A stretch of DNA of 64,000 bases from JALYNX01 sp963746905 (GTDB lineage Bacteria; Actinomycetota; Acidimicrobiia; Spongiisociales; ZC4RG35), in assembly GCA_963746905.1 (NCBI GenBank), contig CAVVCY010000003.1, forward strand, positions 124,001 through 188,000. The letters are read 5' to 3'. The translations under genes and the position numbers were made by a program. Shown here piece by piece: positions 60,290 through 64,000 of this stretch. A model generated the notes under the pieces. That model saw nothing but the letters and a program-made list of their open reading frames with translations, was not told the DNA's origin and did not search any database. Positions within the stretch are counted from its first letter, which is position 1; each line of letters opens with the position of its first letter.

Positions 60290-61482
60290 CTATTTGAGGA
60301 TCTTGATGACTCGGCCGGCGCCGACGGTGCGGCCGCCTTCACGGATCGCGAAACGGAGACCCTCATCCATGGCGATGGGAGCTATCAGCTCCACGTTCAT
60401 CTCCGTGTTATCACCAGGCATCACCATCTGAGTCCCCTCCGGCAACTGGATCGACCCCGTCACATCAGTAGTCCGAAAATAGAACTGAGGCCGATACCCA
60501 GGAAAGAACGGGTTATGACGGCCCCCCTCCTCCTTAGTCAACACATACACCTGAGCCTCAAAATCAGTATGCGGAGTGATCGACCCCGGCTTCGCCAGAA
60601 CCTGACCCCGCTCCACCTCATCCTTACCCACACCTCTCAGCAGACACCCCGACGTTGTCCCCAGCCCGACCCTCATCCAGGAGCTTGCGGAACATTTCAA
60701 TCCCAGTAGCCACCGTCTTATGAGTCGGCCGGATCCCCACGATCTCAACCTCCTCATTCACCTTCAAAATCCCCTGCTCCACCCGACCCGTAACCACCGT
60801 CCCCCGACCAGTAATACTGAACACGTCCTCAATCGACATCAGAAACGGCTTATCCGTATCCCGATCCGGCTCCGGAATATAAGAATCCACCGAATCCATC
60901 AACTCCATGATCTGATCCGACGCCGCCTCATCACCATCCAACGCCTTCAACGCACGACCCCCGCACCACCGGAACCTCATCCCCCGGAAACTCATACTCC
61001 GTCAACAAATCCCGAACCTCGAGCTCCACCAGATCCAACAGCTCAGAATCATCAACCATGTCCACCTTGTTCAAAAACACGACAATCGAAGGCACCCCCA
61101 CCTGACGAGCCAACAACACATGCTCCCGAGTCTGAGGCATCGGACCATCAGCCGCCGACACCACCAGAATCGCACCATCCACCTGAGCCGCACCCGTAAT
61201 CATGTTCTTGATGTAATCCGCATGACCCGGCATATCCACATGCGCATAATGACGAGCCGAAGTCTCATACTCCACATGAGCGATCTGAATCGTGATCCCC
61301 CGCTCCCGCTCCTCAGGCGCCTTATCAATCTGATCAAACGACGTCAACTGATTCGAACCACCAACCCGCTCCGCCAACACCCGCGTAATCGCAGCCGTCA
61401 ACGTCGTCTTCCCATGATCAATATGACCCATCGTCCCCACATTCACATGCGGCTTCGAACGCTCAAACTTCGCCTTCGCCAT
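60290..61482 (-). CDS. tuf: elongation factor Tu (two frameshifts)
   Basis: Three frames join into about 396 residues, the size of EF-Tu. P-loop GTMGHIDHGKTTLTAAI, DMPGHADYIKNMITG and NKVDMVDD are intact, as are domains 2 (DVFSITGRGTVVTGRVEQG) and 3 (GYRPQFYFRTTDVTGSI). Removing one extra T at 60954 and one at 60644 restores the frame. Codons from the start to about 60400 end mainly in T or G, unlike neighbouring genes that favour C; the last 35 or so codons are C-rich. No fusA is next to it. Confidence 0.93.
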
Positions 61483-61545
61483 CGTCGGCTCCTAGTCCTT
61501 TCCTTGTCCCTCTCGCCCGACGCAAACTACGCGCCGGCGCCGATG

Positions 61546-61619
61546 TAGCGGCGGGCAGACTCGAACTGCCGACCTCTCGATTATGAGTCGAGCGCTCTCA
61601 CCAACTGAGCTACGCCGCC
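61546..61619 (-). tRNA. tRNA-Met (anticodon CAT)
   Basis: 74-base cloverleaf with acceptor GGCGGCG, anticodon loop CTCATAA and TTCGAGT loop. The first pair and position after tRNA-Thr fit the elongator metT. No encoded CCA. Confidence 0.93.
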
Positions 61620-61641
61620 TCAAGCGGGCTTTGCCCGCCGG

Positions 61642-61714
61642 AGCCCCCTTCCGGATTTGAACCGAAGACCTCTTCCTTACCATGGAAGCGCTCTACCAAC
61701 TGAGCTAAGGGGGC
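61642..61714 (-). tRNA. tRNA-Thr (anticodon GGT)
   Basis: 73-base cloverleaf: acceptor GCCCCCT/AGGGGGC, anticodon stem CTTCC, loop ATGGTAA, GGAAG. Precedes tRNA-Met as in other actinobacteria. Confidence 0.94.
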
Positions 61715-61742
61715 CAGGTTGTCAGACGCTCCGGGGCGCCCG

Positions 61743-61825
61743 TGCCGGGAGAAGGATTCGAACCTCCGTAGGCGTCAGCCGGCAGATTTACAGTCTGCTC
61801 CCTTTGGCCGCTCGGGCATCCCGGC
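61743..61825 (-). tRNA. tRNA-Tyr (anticodon GTA)
   Basis: 83-base class II tRNA with acceptor GCCGGGA/TCCCGGC, anticodon loop CTGTAAA and a long variable arm (CGGCTGACGCCTACG). Confidence 0.93.
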
Positions 61826-61924
61826 ATGCCGAAACCGCACGACTCAACGACGCATGATTCGGGATACGCGATGTTAGCTACGCACCCAAGGTGTGCCAGT
61901 CGCCGGCTACCGCCTGCCGCAAGA

Positions 61925-62596
61925 ATGTTCCGAGCCATCGACACCACAAGATTCCGGAAACAGCGGGTGCTCCTGTTGGCGGGTGGACTGGTCGCGATTG
62001 ACCTCGCCTTGACAGTCATTGCCTACCTTGCCGGCGAGCTGAACTCAGGGAGGGCGCCTTTCCTCGACGTTTGGGACCTGGCCAAGGCCCTGACGATCGG
62101 GGTAGTACTGATGGGCAGCGCTTGGCGAGTCAGATCCGTAGGGCTTGCTTCTTTTGGCATCGTCTTTCTATTCATCGGGCTAGCCGACGAGACGAATCTG
62201 CATTCGACGATCGCACATAGCACGATCAGGTTGAGCCCATTCGAGGGCCTCCTCGAGCTTCACCCAACCATTACGCAAGGGATCTGGGAACTATTAATCC
62301 TGCTGTCTATCGGGACAGCAGGGATGGTGCTCCTCGTACTAGTTCCGGGTGGGGGGAGCTGGTATCCGGAGGTCAAACGACGGCTGATCACCCTGCTGGT
62401 GGGCTTGCTCTTCTTCGCCGGGGTGGTTGACGCCATCGACCATGTCACCGGGATCCAAGGTGTCTGGTCGCTGGTGGAGGAGTCGGGTGAGCGGCTCGTT
62501 CTATCGCTCGCCCTCGCGTATGTCGTGCAGGTCTGGTGGCGCATCGCCCACCGGAGCAATGACACAGATCCGGTGGAGCAGGCGGGTCCTAGCTGA
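61925..62596 (+). CDS. multi-pass membrane protein of unknown function
   Basis: About 223 residues with six or so membrane segments (VLLLAGGLVAIDLALTVIAY, ALTIGVVLMGSAW, SFGIVFLFIGLAD, GIWELLILLSIGTAGMVLL, LITLLVGLLFFAGVV, LALAYVVQVWW). No recognised family. ATG 61925 avoids overlap with tRNA-Tyr; 61871 is possible. It begins the plus-strand region next to the tRNA cluster. Confidence 0.6.
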   Translation: MFRAIDTTRFRKQRVLLLAGGLVAIDLALTVIAYLAGELNSGRAPFLDVWDLAKALTIGVVLMGSAWRVRSVGLASFGIVFLFIGLADETNLHSTIAHSTIRLSPFEGLLELHPTITQGIWELLILLSIGTAGMVLLVLVPGGGSWYPEVKRRLITLLVGLLFFAGVVDAIDHVTGIQGVWSLVEESGERLVLSLALAYVVQVWWRIAHRSNDTDPVEQAGPS

Positions 62597-63009
62597 AACT
62601 ACCGTCGAGGTCGTGTCCGGCCGAGGTCGTCCCAGACCTACCGGCCGGTAGTGTCCCTCATCCGAAAAGGGGAGTGAGAGCTGGGCGAAGGAGTTGATGC
62701 GGTCCGCCGTCCGGTCCGCCGGTTGCCGGCGCTCATCGACCGTGCCCTCTCGATCGCCACCGTCCCCCAGCAACACCCCGACGGTCATGAAGGAGCGATT
62801 GGTCACAGGGGCACGGCTGGTGTCGTTGCCGATCATTGCGATCTCCGTCTACCAACTGATTCCGTCGCCTTAGGACTCAGCTGCTTCCCGCCGATGAAGA
62901 CCATGATGAGCTTGAGATCAGTCACAGCAGTCGAAGGCTTGCTTACTTCACCTGGTGCCCGGCCAAGGACAGGGCCACGGGCCAACAGTCCATTCGGTCG
63001 AGGTGTCGC
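62597..63009. other. 413-base stretch with no recognised gene
   Basis: Open frames on both strands are short and without family features. A GCCGGTT/AACCGGC-type and GACCTACCGGCCGGTAG-type palindrome lies near 62635-62650. Nothing else seen. Confidence 0.4.
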
Positions 63010-64000
63010 GTGACTGTGGAGAGGTCGAGGGAGGAGGTCGACGCTGTCGTCGTGGGAGGAGGCCAGGCAGGTGTCATGCTGTCGCATTACCTGAGCCTGC
63101 GCGGCATCACCCATGTAGTTCTTGAACGGGATCGTGCGTTCTCTGCGTGGCGCAACCGATGGGAGGGCTTTCAGACCAACACACCGAACTGGATGAACAC
63201 TCTCCCGGTGCTGCCCGCTGATCGCTTCCCATCCGACGACCCTCTCGCTTTCGGGACGCGCGACGAGATGGTCTCCTACTTCGATGAGTGCCTCGCAGCC
63301 GTCGCACCCCCGCTGCTTTCGGGTACGAACGTGGAGCGGATCTTGTCGCTTGAGAGCGGGATCTGGGAGGTAGATACCGACGGCGGTGTCTACCGAGCTG
63401 CATGTGTCGCCATATGCAATGGAGCGATGTCGAGGCCGAACGTCCCAGTGGCGGCTGCGGAGATCGTCGACTCCGTCACACAGATCCACTCGAGTGAGTA
63501 CCGGCAACCCGAGCAGATCGAGACAGGTTCGGTGCTCGTAGTCGGGAGCGCGAGTAGCGGAGTGCAGATTTGCCGCCTCCTCGGCGAATCTGGGAGATTC
63601 GACCAACTTCACATGTCGGTTAGCCACGTCACCGTTCTTCCCAAGAGAATTCTTGGCGTCCAGACCCATCGATTCATCCACGCGCTAGGACTCTTCGATG
63701 TGAGGAGCCGTTCACGACTTGGAAGACTCATGTACGCCGATCTCGAAAAGAGGGGTGACCCGATCATGAGGCCCGCGCCGGGCGACCTGTCGAAGATTCA
63801 TGGCGTCAGGCTCTTCCCCAAGTTCGAGGGAGTCGGGGGATCCACATTGATGTTCACCGACGGACAGTCGCTCAGGACCGATGACCTCACAGTCATCTGG
63901 TGCACTGGATTCAAAGGCGACTACGCGATGCTGGATGAGACAGAGGATGTGCTGAACGAAGACGGGTCACCGGTCCATTTGAGAGGCGTCGCGAACGCAG
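63010..64000 (+). CDS. flavin-containing monooxygenase-like oxidoreductase (cut by window edge)
   Basis: 330 residues visible, open to the window end. FAD loop VVVGGGQAGVMLSHYLSLRG, then the RNRWEGFQTNTPNWMNTLP segment common to FMO/CzcO-like proteins, and a second nucleotide loop VLVVGSASSGVQICRLL for NADPH. Later IWCTGFKGDYA resembles the ATG motif of FMOs. Substrate unknown. GTG 63010 is chosen; 63016 is possible. Confidence 0.8.
   Translation, partial: MTVERSREEVDAVVVGGGQAGVMLSHYLSLRGITHVVLERDRAFSAWRNRWEGFQTNTPNWMNTLPVLPADRFPSDDPLAFGTRDEMVSYFDECLAAVAPPLLSGTNVERILSLESGIWEVDTDGGVYRAACVAICNGAMSRPNVPVAAAEIVDSVTQIHSSEYRQPEQIETGSVLVVGSASSGVQICRLLGESGRFDQLHMSVSHVTVLPKRILGVQTHRFIHALGLFDVRSRSRLGRLMYADLEKRGDPIMRPAPGDLSKIHGVRLFPKFEGVGGSTLMFTDGQSLRTDDLTVIWCTGFKGDYAMLDETEDVLNEDGSPVHLRGVANA

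Noticed and set aside
60290..61482. Programmed frameshifting in tuf
   Set aside because: There is no slippery heptamer with a downstream structure, and similar one-base insertions occur in unrelated genes nearby; sequence error is simpler.

Overview
The window is high-GC DNA from an actinobacterium. The gene order tRNA-Thr, tRNA-Met, (tuf), rpmG, hadAB-like dehydratase and tRNA-Trp, secE, nusG, rplK, rplA is the actinobacterial arrangement. A polyphosphate glucokinase, a Ddn-type deazaflavin-dependent reductase, a MutT1-like NUDIX-phosphatase fusion and many apparently leaderless genes fit as well. A deep-branching class such as Acidimicrobiia is my guess, not something the sequence proves. 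I see no CRISPR array, insertion sequence, prophage or integrase.

Layout. 0-6.8 kb: end of an ArsR-like regulator, an MFS exporter, a secreted membrane protein, a glycerophosphodiesterase, HU, and a minus-strand run hisC, kinase-like phosphotransferase, phosphoribosyltransferase, DUF3237. 6.9-10.8 kb: a fused E1 alpha-beta 2-oxo acid dehydrogenase whose N-terminus looks like ParB, then LOG and NUDIX/phosphatase proteins. 10.9-14.5 kb: a heterodimeric ABC exporter behind a SoxR-type promoter. 14.6-25.4 kb: HerA-like ATPase, sigma factor, SixA, LysE, a redoxin, a YyaL-like protein, an MBL hydrolase divergent from soxR, heme A synthase and a cysteine/cystathionine synthase. 25.7-36.9 kb: lipoprotein, salicylyl-CoA-hydroxylase-like flavoprotein, membrane HTH protein, Ddn-like reductase, a ferredoxin reductase with an Nfu-N-like domain, malic enzyme, a GroES-like protein and HflX. 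36.9-43.1 kb: ppgK, gnd, serB, aminopeptidase N. 43.2-47.9 kb: rplL, rplJ, rplA, rplK, nusG, secE, trpT, interrupted by an alpha/beta hydrolase and a candidate structured RNA. 48-59.3 kb: an accessory block (OsmC, two arsenate-reductase proteins, TOPRIM protein, cyclase, SLC13 and AbgT transporters, leucyl aminopeptidase, SDR, ECF sigma/anti-sigma). 59.3-61.8 kb: hadAB-like, rpmG, tuf, tRNA-Met, tRNA-Thr, tRNA-Tyr. The end of the window holds a membrane protein and the start of a flavin monooxygenase.

How genes work together. SoxR (23.0 kb) has a perfect 20-bp dyad in front of it and a closely related site with a 19-bp promoter spacer in front of the ABC exporter, suggesting a small redox regulon. 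ppgK and gnd link glucose phosphorylation to the pentose phosphate pathway. The leucyl aminopeptidase, AbgT, SLC13 and cyclase genes form one apparent operon.

Caution on quality: at least eight genes, including tuf and a principal-type sigma factor, carry single-base frameshifts, mostly one extra base. Because EF-Tu is essential, I read most of these as consensus errors rather than real pseudogenes, especially between 54 and 61 kb.
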